Under the pieces are notes generated by a model. It saw nothing but the letters and a program-made list of their open reading frames with translations. It searched no databases and was not told the DNA's origin. From contig NC_092050.1 of NCBI RefSeq assembly GCF_003086295.3, positions 150,046,699 through 150,110,698 on the forward strand: DNA of 64,000 bases, read 5' to 3'. The position numbers and the translations under genes were made by a program. Shown one piece after another: positions 46,353-59,061 of this stretch; positions within the stretch are counted from its first letter, which is position 1; each line of letters begins with the position of its first letter. The stretch comes from Arachis hypogaea (Eukaryota > Streptophyta > Magnoliopsida > Fabales > Fabaceae).

Positions 46353-46726
46353 AAAATGAGTGTGCAAGATGATCAGAAAAAATAGAATAATGAAAAAATT
46401 GCTGCCAATTCGAGTTCTAGAGCAGAAAATGAGGGTGAATCAGAAAACATAGGTACTGCTATTGATACTAATTCTTCTTCTAATGCTTTGTTGGAGATAT
46501 CCTATCCCATGAATAATGTCCAACACAATAACAATGTCATATCCAAGCTTAAAAAGGAGAACAAAACAAACCTGAAACAACTTGCCAGAAAGTCTGTGAT
46601 AGGTTTCAAACGGAGGAGTAGAGGTAATGGTACTGAAGATATTTCAAAGAAAATTTGTCTCAATGATATTGTCTCTGATGCTATGACGGTGGAGGGTGCC
46701 AACCTTCAAGTGGCACCCAAAGAAAT

Positions 46727-49700
46727 ATGAAACTGCTCCCATGGAATTGTCTGGGTTTGGGGAGACCCCTGACAATCCACAATCTTAAAGGGATTTGCAA
46801 ATCCTACTCTCTAGAGGTTGGTTTTATCTGTGAAACAAAAAATCAATCTCGACAAGTTAAAGGAAAATTAAGATCTTGTGGTTTCAAGGAATGGTTTATT
46901 GTGGATCCGGATGGATTATTAGGGGTTTGGCAATGGCATGGAGGGATGGTTGCACTGTTCAGATTTTACAGCATGGTAGATTCTTCATTGCGGCATCAGT
47001 TCTGACAGCTGGTTCTAATGATCCCTATGGTGTTCTAGGTGTTTATCTCAGTTCAAATGATCAACATAGAATGGCTCAATTTGCTGAATTAACTTCAGTC
47101 ACCCAATAGTTCGATGGTAAGGTTGTGTTAATGGGTGATTTTAATGTCATTTCTAATCAATTGGAGAAAGAAGGTGGGGGTGCTAAATCTCCTTCTTCTA
47201 TTGAAACCTTTAACAGTTTTATTGATGATAACTCCCTGATTGATATTGGTATGGTCGGAAGACCATTCACTTGGTCGAATAGGCGGAGGGGTGATGAGTT
47301 AATACAGAAAAGACTGGATCGATTCCTGTAGGAGTTGATTGGCAGCAACTTTATCCCAATGCAACGGTTCTTAGACTGTCAGAATCAGGCTCGGATCATT
47401 CCCCTCTTCTCTTAGACTCTAATATGAGAACTGAGAGATCTAAACGCCGATTCAAATTCCAAGAAAGATGGTGTTCCAATGATGAAATAAGGCAGATTGT
47501 TAGAGAGGTTTGGCACGAACAGATTGATGGTTCAGCCATGTATATCCTAGCTTAAAAAATAAAGCGTTGTCGGCATAAGATTGTCAGATGGCAGCAAGAA
47601 CACATATCTAATTCAAAGGTGGAGATTGATTTACTACAATCTGAATTAGAGGAACTTCGTTTAGTAGGAATTCATGGAGGCGACATCATTTCAGACATAG
47701 AGGACAAACTTGAAAAAGCATTGCAAAATGAGGAATCTTATTGGAAAGATAAGTCTAGAGTCAAATGGCTCAAATCTGGTGATCAGAATACAGCTTTCTT
47801 CCATCAGAAATTTAGAAATCGAACCCGAAGGAATAGAATTTGGCAACTAACTGGCAATGATGGTGAAGTGGCTACTTCAAATGCTGGTATTGCTTCTGTG
47901 GCTGAATCTTATTTCAAGGACATATTTTCCTCCACTTGTCATGAGAACCCTGAACCTCTGTTTACTGATTCTGAACCTAAGGTTACAGCTCACATGAACC
48001 GTAGGCTTCAAAGACCAGTGACTATGGAGGAAGTGAAACGTACAACATTTAACATTCATCCTCAAAGTGCTCCAGGAGATGATGGTATGATAGCAAAATT
48101 TTTTCAAAGCTTCTGGAACATACTCAATGGTGATGTGTTTCGAGCAGTTAAGAGCTTCTTTTCAAGGGGCAGAATTTTAAAGGGTTTTAATCACACTCAG
48201 ATCTGTCTTATTCCCAAGATTTCTAATGCTAAAGATATGACTCAGGTACGACCAATAAGCCTATCTTCAGTCTTTTACAAGATTATCTCCAAAGTATTTG
48301 TACATAGACTTCAGGGTCTGATGAATAGACTAATTAGCCCTACGCAGAGTGCTTTTATTAAAGGCAGATTACTTGAAGAACAAAAAAATGGGACTCGAAA
48401 ATGAAATGGCGCTAAAATTAGATATGAGTAAGGCATATGATAGGGTGGAATGACACTTTCTTTGGTTTATATTGGAGAAGTTTAGTTTTGACTCCCGGTG
48501 GATCATGTGGATTCGAGAATTAGTGACAATTATTTCTTATTCTGTTATTGTGGAAGGATGACTTTATAGTTTCTTCAAACCAAATAGAGGTATTCGACAA
48601 AGAGATCCTCTATCCCCCTATTTTTTTCTTTTCTGTGCAGAAGGTCTCTCCTTCTTGCTACACAAGGCAGAACAAAACAAACTAATTCAGGGTCTTCAGA
48701 TACATAGGCGATGTCCCAAGGTCAACCACCTCCTGTTTGCTGATGATTCCATCTTATTCTGCAAGGCTAATCCTGAAGCATGTTCAAATATCCTGCATTT
48801 ATTGAATTCTTATGAAAGCATTAGTGGCCAGAGGGTAAATCTTAATAAATCTGCTGTATTCTTTAGCAACAACACTCCCTCCACTACTCATACACTACTG
48901 GCTAACTCTATGAATATTAATCATATTGGGGCTCAGAATAAATACCTTGGTTTGCCTTCTACAGTCTCTAAATCGAAAAAGGCTTCTTTTAGTATGATCA
49001 AAGAAAAGGTTCGGAAAAGAATCCAAGGGTGGAAGCGCAATCTTCTTTCGTCAGGTGGTAGACACGTATTGCTTAAAGCAGTGGGAGAAGCTATTCCTAT
49101 TTATACATTGTCTTGCTTCAAGTTGCCTGATGGTTTAATTTTGGAAATTCACTCTCTACTTTTTCAGTTCTGGTGGGGACAAAAAGGTTCTGAAAGGCGG
49201 ATGGCTTGGATTCGCTGGGACACTATGACTCGCCCACGAAAAGAAGGAGGCCTTGGATTTAAAGTTCTCAGAATCCAAAATCTGGCGCTTTTAGGCAAAC
49301 AGTTTTGGCGACTTGTAACACAGCCTACTTCCTTATTATCCAAAATCCTAAGAGGTAAATACTTTAGCAATGGTAATGCTATAACGGCAAAAATTGGAGT
49401 CTTACCTTCTTGGGGATGGAGGAGCATACTGGAAGGCCAAAAGATTGTTGAAAAAGGTCTTAATTGGGCTATAGGTACTGGTGAGAATATCCGAACCTTT
49501 GAGGATCCTTGGCTGCCTCCTCCGTACCCTTTAATGATTTTTGACATGCCAAATAGACAGGCTATTTCTGAGTTAGTTCCAAGAGTTAAAGATCTAATTA
49601 CTGAAGATAGGAATTGGAATCAGAATCTCATTCAAGAATTATTTCCCCAAGACGTTGCAAACATGATTTTGTCAATTAAAATTCAGCAGAGTAGGGACAA

Positions 49701-50301
49701 ATTGCAATGGAATTTGAACAAATCCAAGCAATATGATACAGCTTCAGGTTACAGAATTGGCTATTTATTTTACCATCCGCCTCTGGAGCTTTGCCCTAAT
49801 TATATGCAGCAGAAAAAGCCGCGGATTGATCTATAGAAGTTAAACTTGCCTCACAAAATTAAGCTATTTATCTGGAAAGCTCTCCATGGCCGACTTCCGG
49901 TGCTTGCTCAGATTCATCACCGCATCCCATCTATATCACCAATATGCCCCTGCTGTCATAAAGCAACGAAAACAGTCACTCATTGTTTGATCGATTGCTC
50001 TAGAATTAAAGACGTATGGTCTCAGAGTTATCTTCGTGACTGTCTTCCCCCTCAGAGTCCTAACGACTTTTGGACATGGTGGACTGCATCAATAGAGATA
50101 CTTATCCCGTTGAAGAATGCTGACCGTAATCCTCAATTGCTTGCCATCATTTGCTGGAACTGTTGGAAAGCTCGCAACCAGTTGATTTTTGAAGGTTCTA
50201 CTTCTATGCCGTCTGCCATTCTAGCAAGCTCTGTCAAGTTGCTCCGTGAAATCCAAAGAACTCCCAGTTTAGGTCGTCATCTCCATGAGGCAAGCTCTTA
50301 G
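46727..50301 (+). pseudogene. LINE ORF2: endonuclease, reverse transcriptase, zf-RVT, broken
   Basis: Endonuclease: MKLLPWNCLGLGRPLTIHNL at the start, then in other frames MLMGDFNVI and GRPFTWSNRRRGDELIQKRL (47125-47331), the APE-type pattern. RT: PGDDGMIAKFFQSFW and IPKISNAKDMTQVRPISLSS (47619-48404), then, after a frameshift, LDMSKAYDRVEW followed by a stop. The active site F-A-D-D lies at about 48736 (NHLLFADDSILF). The C-terminus carries the zf-RVT domain (KLFIWKALHGRLPV, CPCCHKATKTVTHCLIDCS) at 49846-50301. At least six stops or frameshifts, including TAA at 47553 and TGA after RVEW, so it is dead. The order and length are typical of plant L1 elements. Confidence 0.85.
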
Positions 50302-50783
50302 TTGCATTCAATTTGATTTATCATTCTTTTTTCTTTAAGATTTTTCTCCGTTTTTCGACCACGCACTGTTGGATGAATACCTTCAATGTAGTGTTTTTGG
50401 AAAATCCCCACCTTTTATTATACTCTCCTACTTTTGGACATCTTTGTATTTCATTTTTCAATAATTAATGAAATATAACCTACTATCTTTAAAAAAAATA
50501 CTAGTTGTCCTTTAACTTTCAGCCTTTTAATTTAAATAATATTATTTAATTAAATTTTAATTAAAACACATTCTTAGTTTGTAGATAAATATGTTGGTAC
50601 TTAAAATTTCAAATATCAGAATTTCTCTAACTTTTTACCCACTTCATAAAGTAGTTACTTTATCATTTTTTCATTTTCTATGTACGTTCCTCTCTCTCCT
50701 AAGTTCTTTTTTTTCTCTGTCACACAAAAATTCTATAGAAGAGTACTACTATTTTATATGTAAATTTACTACTTCATATTTAA

Positions 50784-50787
<4 letters not shown>

Positions 50788-50827
<40 letters not shown>

Positions 50828-50843
50828 GTTGTTGTTGTTGTTG
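50788..50843. repeat. ATT/GTT compound microsatellite
   Basis: About 13 ATT units followed by six GTT units. Confidence 0.9.
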
Positions 50844-51231
50844 TTATACTTCTTTTCAAATTTATAAATTCTATTCTAAATTCGAAAAGATTTCGTAATA
50901 TCTATCTAATACATCCCACATCTGATTGATTGATTATTGATATTTGTTAGTTATATTTTTCTCATTTTTAATATTTTTACATTTTGATATACGAAAATAA
51001 AAGTATATGCGAATTACTTAATCATTTAGTCCTCTAAATATTTAGTTTGCAAATTTAGAATGAGCAATTCACAATAAAAAATTAATGACTATGTAAAAGG
51101 AAAAAAAATGTTGCAAAAAAAAAAATCACTTTTATTTCTCATAATTGCCTCCACGTATTAGAGATTTTGACGTTGATGGTTTAAAATTAAAACCACAATG
51201 TCTATAGTTTTTAACAATTTTTTTTATTATT

Positions 51232-51950
51232 AGTTAGATTTTTTCATTTTTTATTTGAACATTAACATTTTTTAAATTATTAAAATGTATGTTTATAATT
51301 TTTTTTTCAATTATAACACATCTAAAATTATTAAGTTATACAGAAAATATGTTTGAAACACATCCAAAATTATAAATCTAAAATTTAAATTTAAACATTA
51401 AAAATAAAATTAATTTTTATATCTTATTCGATAAAAACTCATCTAATATTTTTTTTCATAATAGCTAGATTTTGTCCGTTACTTATTTGAATATTAACGC
51501 TTTTAAAATTATTAAAATGTATGTTCGTAACAGTTGGTTTTTGTTTTTAACTGTAACACATCTAAAATTATTAAATGATACACAAAATATTTTTGAAACA
51601 CATCTAAAATTATAAATCAGAAATTTAAATTTAAACGTTAAATATAAAATTAATTTTTTATATCTTATTCGATAAAAACTCATATAATATTTCTTATTTT
51701 TTTACTATTTGTTGGATTTTATCGTTACTTATTTATTGAACATTAACGCTTTTAAAATTATTAAAATGTATGTTTGTAAAAATTTGGTTATTCTTTTCAA
51801 TTATTACACATCTAAAATTATTGATTTATATACAAAATATATTTGAAACATATCCAAAATCATAAATCTAATATTTAAATTTAAACGTTAAAAATAAAAT
51901 TAATTTTTTATATCTTATTCGATAAAAATGCATCTAATATTTTTATTTTT
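51232..51950. repeat. tandem array, three units of about 240 bp
   Basis: Units start near 51232 (TTAGATTTTTTCA), 51465 (CTAGATTTTGTCC) and 51712 (TTGGATTTTATCG). Each contains TTATTAAAATGTATGTT, ACACATCTAAAATTATT, AATTTAAATTTAAAC and TATCTTATTCGATAAAAA in the same order. A fourth partial, diverged unit follows to about 52040. Confidence 0.8.
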
Positions 51951-52050
51951 TATTAATATTTTATAAAATATTAAAATAAATAATTAAATTAAATTTTTTA
52001 GATTTTATTCAATAAAAATATATCTAACATATTTTATCTTAGTATTAGTT

Positions 52051-53469
52051 AGGATTTTTTTTACTTATTTGGGCATTAGATATTATTCATTTTAATATCT
52101 TTATTAATTTATTGTTTAGTATTTTAGCTAATGTTCAAAGTGAATTTATTATAATGACCATAATTTTACTTCTAATTGTAGACATTAAGATCTCTAAGGA
52201 TAACGACTTGGAAGCTTTAAGATCTCTTTTAAGAATTTCTGTAGCGTGGGTTAATAACCTTTAAAATTTATTTTTTTAATTTTAAAATTAAAATCTTTAA
52301 TTTTACTGAATTTAATTTTTAGATGTGTATTTAAATAATAATCTGTTAATAATTAAAAATGTTAAAATTGAAACAAAAATTTTAAATTTTAAATTTTAGT
52401 TTTATTTACTTTATATTTTAGATGTGTATTTAATTTTAAAAAAATACTAAATTTATTTAGATATATTTGTTTTAATTTATTTTAAAATTATTACAATAAA
52501 AAACTAAATAAAAAATCACTTTTAAAAAATAGTTAATTGTACTGTGATAACAATAACATCTTAATTTAACCATAATAAATATATAAGAATTCTAGTTTTG
52601 TACATGGACACAAAACTAAAAATTTGAAAGAGTAGTACACCAAAAAAAACACAGATGTGGATGTCCATGTCAATGTCTGCAAGGACGATCTTTGGTTCTC
52701 CTTCCTTCATCCAAGTAATAATAGCACCCCAAAGTTGTTAAATTTTTTCCACACGTTTTGTAGAACTATGAAAATTTGAATTCACGGTAAGCTTTCACCT
52801 TTCACTATTTTTTTCTTCTTCTTCTTAGTTTTTTTTTTTTTATTTATAAATTAAACATCTTCATATTTTTAAATTAAATAATAAGAGTTCAAGTACATAA
52901 ATGTATATTATGCAATAGTACAAAATAATAACATGAAAGTATCTAGATATTATACTATTGTGTAATATATTATGCAACAGGATAAAATAGAGATACTTTC
53001 TTAGATTAATAACTATCGTATTACTTTATTTATGATATGTTATCCAAATTAAAGTAGAAAGAAAATGAAAATTAAAAAAAAATAAAATAAACAATAAATA
53101 TTTTTTAAAAAAATTTTTTATTTTCTTCAACAATGAGAAGAATTTATTTTTTTCCTTCTCTTAATCCCTTCTGGTTCATTAAACCATTAACATTACAGCT
53201 TGAACAGCTTATATATTATGTACTCTTGATGTACTTTCATTAAAAAATAATTACGATAATAAACCTATTATTGATAAAGAAATAATCTAAATAACAAAGA
53301 TAATTAAAAAAACATCAACCAAGAGAACTCATTTTTAAGATTTTAAAACATATATTAAATATTTATTCAATTAATTAAATTCTCAAGTAATAAATCATCA
53401 CATTATTAATTAAGAAGTTATTATTGTTATGAATATTATTTATTTGTTTATTATTGATAATTGATGGCA
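52051..53469. other. AT-rich spacer, no gene recognised
   Basis: No supported gene or repeat. Confidence 0.6.
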
Positions 53470-53482
53470 AAAGCAAAACATT

Positions 53483-53562
53483 TTTTTTATCAAAGATAAG
53501 AGATTCGAACCCGCAACCTCTTAATTGAGTATGGAGAGCCATTTGAGCTATTACTCATTGGC
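53483..53562 (-). mobile_element. short tRNA-derived SINE
   Basis: On the minus strand: GCCAATGAGTAATAGCTCAA, an A-box-like TAGCTCAAATGG, then a B-box GGGTTCGAATC and an oligo-A tail (T-run at 53483-53490 on the plus strand). It is bounded by a 13-bp direct repeat AAAGCAAAACATT (53470-53482, 53563-53575), the target duplication of an L1-mobilised SINE. Confidence 0.85.
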
Positions 53563-53575
53563 AAAGCAAAACATT

Positions 53576-55131
53576 ATTTACATTAAAATTATTCTAGTAT
53601 ATTTATATTAGAGTGGTTATAATATTTTAAAAAAATTATTAAAATAATATTTTTTAAAAATTATTACTAAAAAATATTATCAAAATATTAAAAAAATATC
53701 ATTTTAATTTTAATAATATTGACATATATCTTAGTCACCCGTAAGTATAAATATACTAGTGTCCACTCTTATATTATATCCCTAATAATAATTTGTTTAT
53801 ATATAAATAAATGATTAGAAATTTCCAAAATAAGAGAGGGCTTCACGAGTGGTGTCAGAAATGGTTAGGATAGTGAAATATCTTTTTCATTTTGAGGACA
53901 CGTCCCTCCAGAAAGTAATGGGAGACAGATAATTGAGATTGAGATTTCACTGTTGAACTTGTTTATATTTTTCTTCTTCTTCTTCTTTTTGAGTTCCCAT
54001 TGGTGGAAGAGTGGCAAGTTTCCACTTTAATTTCCTTATGCTTCTCCTATGCATGACTTTCCTTTAATTTATGTTACAACTTAAAACTTAATTATTAATT
54101 AAAAGGATAATAATCACATGCATTCATCCATTATAATCAATTAATTTTTTAAATAATAAATTTAAAAAATAATTATTTTTATTGAATTGATAATATACGA
54201 TTAATTATTAGATAATATATGAAAATTAAATTCATATAATTATACCTGCTTGCCTTATTGTATTAAAACCTTAGTTAATAGTAAGTGCTTTTCAACCCTA
54301 AAATGAAATGTTAACATAGTCCTTTTCAAGTTTCCAAATGTATATAGTTTTGCATTAAAAAAAAAGAGAGTACAAATTTAATAGTCATGCATCACATATA
54401 ATGCCAATATAAGATTCGTTAAAGCGAATCGCACTTTGAATTTCCATCGAAATGTTCTAATGAGTTAGCAATGAATTGATTAAAAATAATAACATTTATT
54501 TATTTATAACTATTCATCTTGCTTCGATTTTGCACAACCGCTTGCATGTTCTATTGGCATATTTTTTGTCATGTAACGCAGATTTTCACGAGGGATTGAC
54601 ACTTTGACAGTCTTCTTTTCTGTCATCTCTGAGATATTCTTAATCATTTAAATCAATGGAAAAAAAGAAAAGAAAAATAAAGGTAACACTTTAGTGTTTA
54701 GTCTTTAACTTAACACCTCAGTTATTGAAAATTTGAAAAACCCAAAAAAAAAAAATGTAATAAAAGTAACAAAAAGGTCACCATTCACCACCAACACACA
54801 AAACTATGTTTCAATAATGAATAAATCATAGTATCAAAATTTCTCCGTTTCTTCTCTCAAAAATGTATAATATGCCTCATTCTTCCTTCTCTTTTCTTTT
54901 ATTTTTTTTTTATCAGATTCCAATGAACACATTTTCTCTAACAACAATGTTTCACCCTTTTCTGCAAAATGGCAAGAGGCCTAAATTGTGAGCTGCAAAT
55001 TGAAAGCCTTATCATCAAACACATCACCGTTTTTTCTTCTTCTTCTTCTTCTTCTTCTTCATTCTCAATCTGTGACTCATTTTCTTGCATAACTACTCTC
55101 ACACACTAAACAACACCCTTTTGTCTTTACA
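53576..55131. promoter_or_regulatory. upstream region of the IQD gene
   Basis: AT-rich, with a (CTT)9 tract at 55034-55060 about 75 bp before the ATG, typical of plant 5' leaders. No clear TATA box close to the start. Short upstream ATGs at about 54923 and 54947 could be uORFs if the transcript begins that far up. Promoter limits are not defined by the sequence alone. Confidence 0.4.
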
Positions 55132-57184
55132 ATGGGGAGAGCCACAAGGTGGTTGAAGAACTTGTTTGGGATAAGAAGAGACAAAGAACAACAACACAAA
55201 CAAGAAAACTCAAACTATGGAGACCCCAGAAGCATGAAATTCTCTTCATCTTCTTCTACTACTTCTGCTGCTCAAAGAAATTCAAGTAATTCTAGAGTTC
55301 TGTGTCACAATCCAGCTACCATTCCACCAAACATTTCTCCAGCTGAAGCAGCTTGGTTGCAATCTTTCTACAATGAGACAGAGAAGGAGCAGAACAAGCA
55401 TGCCATTGCTGTTGCTGCTGCTACTGCAGCTGCAGCTGATGCTGCTGTGGCAGCAGCACAGGCTGCAGTTGCAGTGGTTAGGCTCACCAGCCATGGAAGA
55501 GGTACCATGCTTGGTGCTGGACATGAGATTTGTGCTGCCACCAAGATTCAGACAGTGTTTAGAGGCTACTTGGTAAGAAGTTTTACTTTTTCTGCCTTTT
55601 TCTTGGTTTAATTGAAATTTTTCAGATGCAAATCCTTCAGATAAGGTTAGTGTTTGGTGGGGTTTGAAAATTGACTAAGCCTTCGACTATGATTTTGAAA
55701 GGTGCTAAAATGAGTTACAACATGATTTTTTAGTCCTATGATTTTGACAAAAGTGAAAAAATAAAGAGTTGAACCTTCAACATGATTTTTACTCTTAAGA
55801 TTTGGAGAGATGCAAGACAAGAAAAAAGGTTGCTTTTAAACAAAACAGCTTAATCTCTAAAATTGATTTACCAAAAATTTTCACTTTCTAGCAGAATAAT
55901 TTCAAGAGAAACTATCTACCATAAACCATTCTAGGTCAAATTTCAATTATGCCATAATTAATTGAGCCTAGAATGACTGTGAAACTGAAGCCAGATACCA
56001 GGAATTTGATGTGGAATGTTGCTCTATCTGCTGATTTTGCTCTCTAGTAGTGTGTGTTTTCCTTTTTTCTTTATTTTTTTGTGGAATGAATGATTGAAAT
56101 TTGACATGAGTTTTTTCTGTTTTGTGTTTTGTTGTTGTGACTTGTGAATGTGAACAGGCAAGGAAAGCACTGAGAGCCTTAAAGGGATTGGTTAAGTTAC
56201 AGGCACTTGTCAGAGGGTATTTAGTGAGGAAGCAAGCAACAGCAACACTGCATGGAATGCAGGCACTTATCAGAGCTCAAGCCACAGTGAGGTCTCAGAA
56301 AAAATCTCAAGCATTCATGGCCGGAAAGAATGATTCATATAGGTCTCAAATCCGTGCACGAAGATCCATGGTAATAAACACCTCAAATTGCAGCACTAGC
56401 CACAATTCACATTATACATGTCACTTGCATAGTACCTGCATTTAAACATTATGTGATTATGATTATGTCCTAATGCTTTTGTTACCTTAAAAATGTTTGT
56501 TTGTAGGAGAGATTTGATGACACTAGGAGTGAGTACACAGCTCCAACTCATAGTAGAAGGTTATCATCTTCATTTGATGCCACAATTAACAACAATAACA
56601 GTTTTGATGGTAGCCCCAAAATTGTGGAAGTGGACACTGGTATTAGGCCTAAGTCAAGGTCCCGGAGAACCAACACATCAATGTCGGATTTTGGTGACGA
56701 CCCTTCGTTCCAAACAATTTCCTCTCCCCTTCCAATCCCATGTCGGACACCAGGGCGCTTGTCCATACCGGATCATTCGGATTGGGGGCTGACAGGGGAA
56801 GAGTGCAGATTCTCAACTGCACAAAGCACTCCAAGGTTTGCAACAAGCACTTGTAGTTGTGGATCAGTTGCAGCCATGACACCAAAGAGTGTGTGCAATG
56901 AGAGCTTTTTCTATGGGAATTATCCGAATTACATGGTGAGCACGCAGTCTTTCAAGGCAAAGTTGAGGTCTCATAGTGCTCCAAAGCAAAGGCCAGAGCC
57001 AGGGGGTGCAAGGAAGAGGCTTACCCTGAATGAGATGATGGAATCTAGGAACAGTTTGAGTGGGGTTAAGATGCAGAGGTCATGCTCACAGATTCAAGAA
57101 GCCATTAACTTCAAGAATGCTGTGATGGGTAGGCTTCACACTAGGGACGCAGACAGAAACCACTTCCAAAAGAGGAGGTGGTAA
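55132..57184 (+). CDS. IQ67-domain (IQD) calmodulin-binding protein, 443 aa
   Basis: Three exons: 55132-55572, 56158-56370, 56507-57184, all with GT-AG borders. Exon 1 is 147 codons, exon 2 is 71 and exon 3 is 225 plus TAA. IQD proteins bind Ca2+-calmodulin and associate with microtubules, the plasma membrane or the nucleus. N-terminus [14 protein letters not shown] is the family start. Residues 90-116 are an alanine-rich helix ([16 protein letters not shown]). The IQ67 domain follows: first IQ at 136-155 ([19 protein letters not shown]), a second at 158-176 ([15 protein letters not shown]), a third partial one near 181-199. The phase-0 intron splits the first IQ, a known hallmark of the family. 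A DUF4005-like segment, [16 protein letters not shown], lies near 367-382. Nearest class by wording is Arabidopsis IQD22-25; the exact orthologue is uncertain. No defects seen. Confidence 0.93.
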
Positions 57185-57917
57185 TTGATGATGAAGCTTG
57201 ACTTGATGAATAGATTTCATTTGTTAAGTGATGGCTTTCTGTTTCTGCACTATCAAAGTAGTAAGCATTTTGTCAAACACATGGTGGGTGGGAAACAGGG
57301 GAGTGTGTCACATATGAATATATGATAGTGTGACAAAAGGAGATTGTCCCCGTTGTTATATGAAAATTTTGCAATGGAATTTCATTTATATTATCATCAT
57401 ATATTCAAATCAAGGGATTAAAACTCTCTGCATCTTTTCTTTGAAATGTTTTGTTAGCAGTTCTTCCTGTGCTTTGTCTTTTTTATCATAACTTTAAACT
57501 GTATTGGGACCATAATGCAGTTTTAAATTCCCTGTAACTGATAAAAATAATTCTCAAACAAGATTAATACAAGAAATTAATTGCTTTCAAAGAAAAAAAA
57601 AATACTAGAAATTAATTGGAGGAACTTAATAACTTGCCTCCAAGAATAGGACTATTAGGAGATTTTTAGATATGATTGCATTAAAAAATACAAATGGATA
57701 GTGTTACAACATGAATAGGATTGTAATTTAGATATAATAATTTTATCATTGAAAATTCCATTAACTCGAAATTGTATTTATTTTTTGGAAAAATATATCG
57801 AACCAAGAAGTTACCAGCCAAAAACTAAATAAAACAAAATTAATTTATATTAATAATTAATTTTAAATTTTTTAAATTCAAAATTTAAAAAATTTAAAAT
57901 TGATTAAGTAAACCTAA
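57185..57917. other. 3' flank of the IQD gene, AT-rich spacer
   Basis: Probably the 3' UTR for the first 200-300 bp. No clear AATAAA; no gene otherwise. Confidence 0.4.
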
Positions 57918-58565
57918 TTAAAACCTATAAAAGTCTTCCTCTTCTCTCTCACATTAACCTACCCACCTCCAACAATCACACACACAGACTTCTCCGGCGA
58001 CTTTCATGCTCTCCACGATGCCCTCAACAAGCGCATCCAAGACAATTGCTTCAACACGAAGTCCACCTTCGACTTTGTCACCGACGAAACCTTCTCCTCT
58101 TCCCTCCTCAACCACCTCCTTCAAACCCTATCCACCTTCAACCGCGGCATCACTCGCAAGAACGCGTTCGATTTCCTCATCACGCACCTCTGCAAGCTCA
58201 AGTGCATCGATGACGCGCTCCACATCATCGAATATATGGCACGTACCGACGCCAGAGGCTGCCGCCCCAGTACGACCACCTTCTATCCCGTCCTGAACAT
58301 CCTATCGCGCCAGAAAGTCATAAACCACGCGCGGCGCGTGGTGGATTTCATGTCCATGCTTGGCGTGAATCTGGATCTGACGGGACACAACTACTTTCTC
58401 GTTGCACACTGCTACGCTGGAGACATGGTTGCCGCTGCCGGAGTTTTGAAGAAGATGGAGGAAGATGGGATTGGTTTGTATTCAACACACATGTTTGTAA
58501 TTAGGGGTTTGTTGCAGATGTTGCTCTCTGCGTTTTGGGGTATTAGGTGCCGTTTTGATGATTAA
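57918..58565 (+). pseudogene. PPR protein fragment lacking a start codon
   Basis: The frame is open from 57918 to a TAA at 58563-58565. A TATAAAA lies at 57926-57932, then FSGDFHALHDALNKRIQDN, HLCKLKCIDDALHIIEYM (58180-58240), then NILSRQKVINHARRVVDFM and AHCYAGDMVAAAGVLKKMEE. These are the paired-helix repeats of pentatricopeptide proteins, RNA-binding factors of mitochondria and chloroplasts. No ATG occurs in frame before 58236, so the organelle targeting N-terminus is absent. The frame ends after LLQMLLSAFWGIRCRFDD, short for the family, which usually has many more repeats. Roughly 210 residues in total. Either a truncated copy or one remaining exon; I judge a pseudogene. The GC content is much higher than the neighbours. 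Confidence 0.7.
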
Positions 58566-58924
58566 AGAAACTGCAAACTACACAATTACAGAAATATAAA
58601 AAAAACATTCATTTAATATGAAAAAAAAATCGCAATACTTAACAAAAGAAATATCCAATTATATTTTAGTAAAAATAATTAAATATCTATAAAATTTAAA
58701 AAAAAATATAAAATTTTTAAAGAAATAGAGACATTCACATTTGCAATACAAAAAAATTCAAAAAATATATAAAAGAACATCCATTTAGTATGAAAAAGAA
58801 ATATTCTGATACTTAGCAGAAGAAACATCCATATATATTAACTCGTAGAGATTTTGGATTCATCCAAAGGTATTTGGCTGATTTTTTGCTAATACCCTTT
58901 TGATTTTCTAGCATTGTTCTTATT
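58566..58924. other. AT-rich spacer
   Basis: No gene recognised. Confidence 0.5.
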
Positions 58925-59061
58925 TTTTTGTTTTTCACGATATCTGACAGCATTAAGGACTAATCCGTGACAGATCAGAGCTCCATTTAAGGGTGTGATT
59001 CGAACCTCTGACAATTATTTAAGCATACTAGTGAGCTAATTACTAGACTAACTCAACTTAA
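58925..59061 (-). mobile_element. tRNA-derived SINE
   Basis: On the minus strand: AAGTTGAGTTAGTCTAGTAA, A-box-like TTAGCTCACTAG, B-box AGGTTCGAATC, a body with TTAAATGGAGCTCTGATC and ATTAGTCCTTAA, and an A-rich tail (T-rich at about 58921-58935 on the plus strand). The layout and wording are those of a common legume SINE family. A target duplication could not be fixed. Confidence 0.75.

Larger units (their letters stand above)
44450..50495 (+). mobile_element. L1-type LINE, broken, with a nested CACTA MITE
   Basis: Order: GC-richer leader, ORF1 (DUF4283 plus zinc knuckle), ORF2 (APE-like endonuclease, RT, zf-RVT C-terminus), a 3' UTR of about 190 bp and a short A-run near 50490. Total about 6.0 kb, or 5.3 kb without the CACTA insert. 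Multiple stops and frameshifts. I could not find a convincing target duplication, so the outer limits are approximate. Confidence 0.85.

Noticed and set aside
53483..53562. Functional tRNA gene
   Set aside because: The A and B boxes are present, but the sequence does not form acceptor-stem pairs and is followed by an oligo-A tail and flanked by a duplication; it is a SINE.
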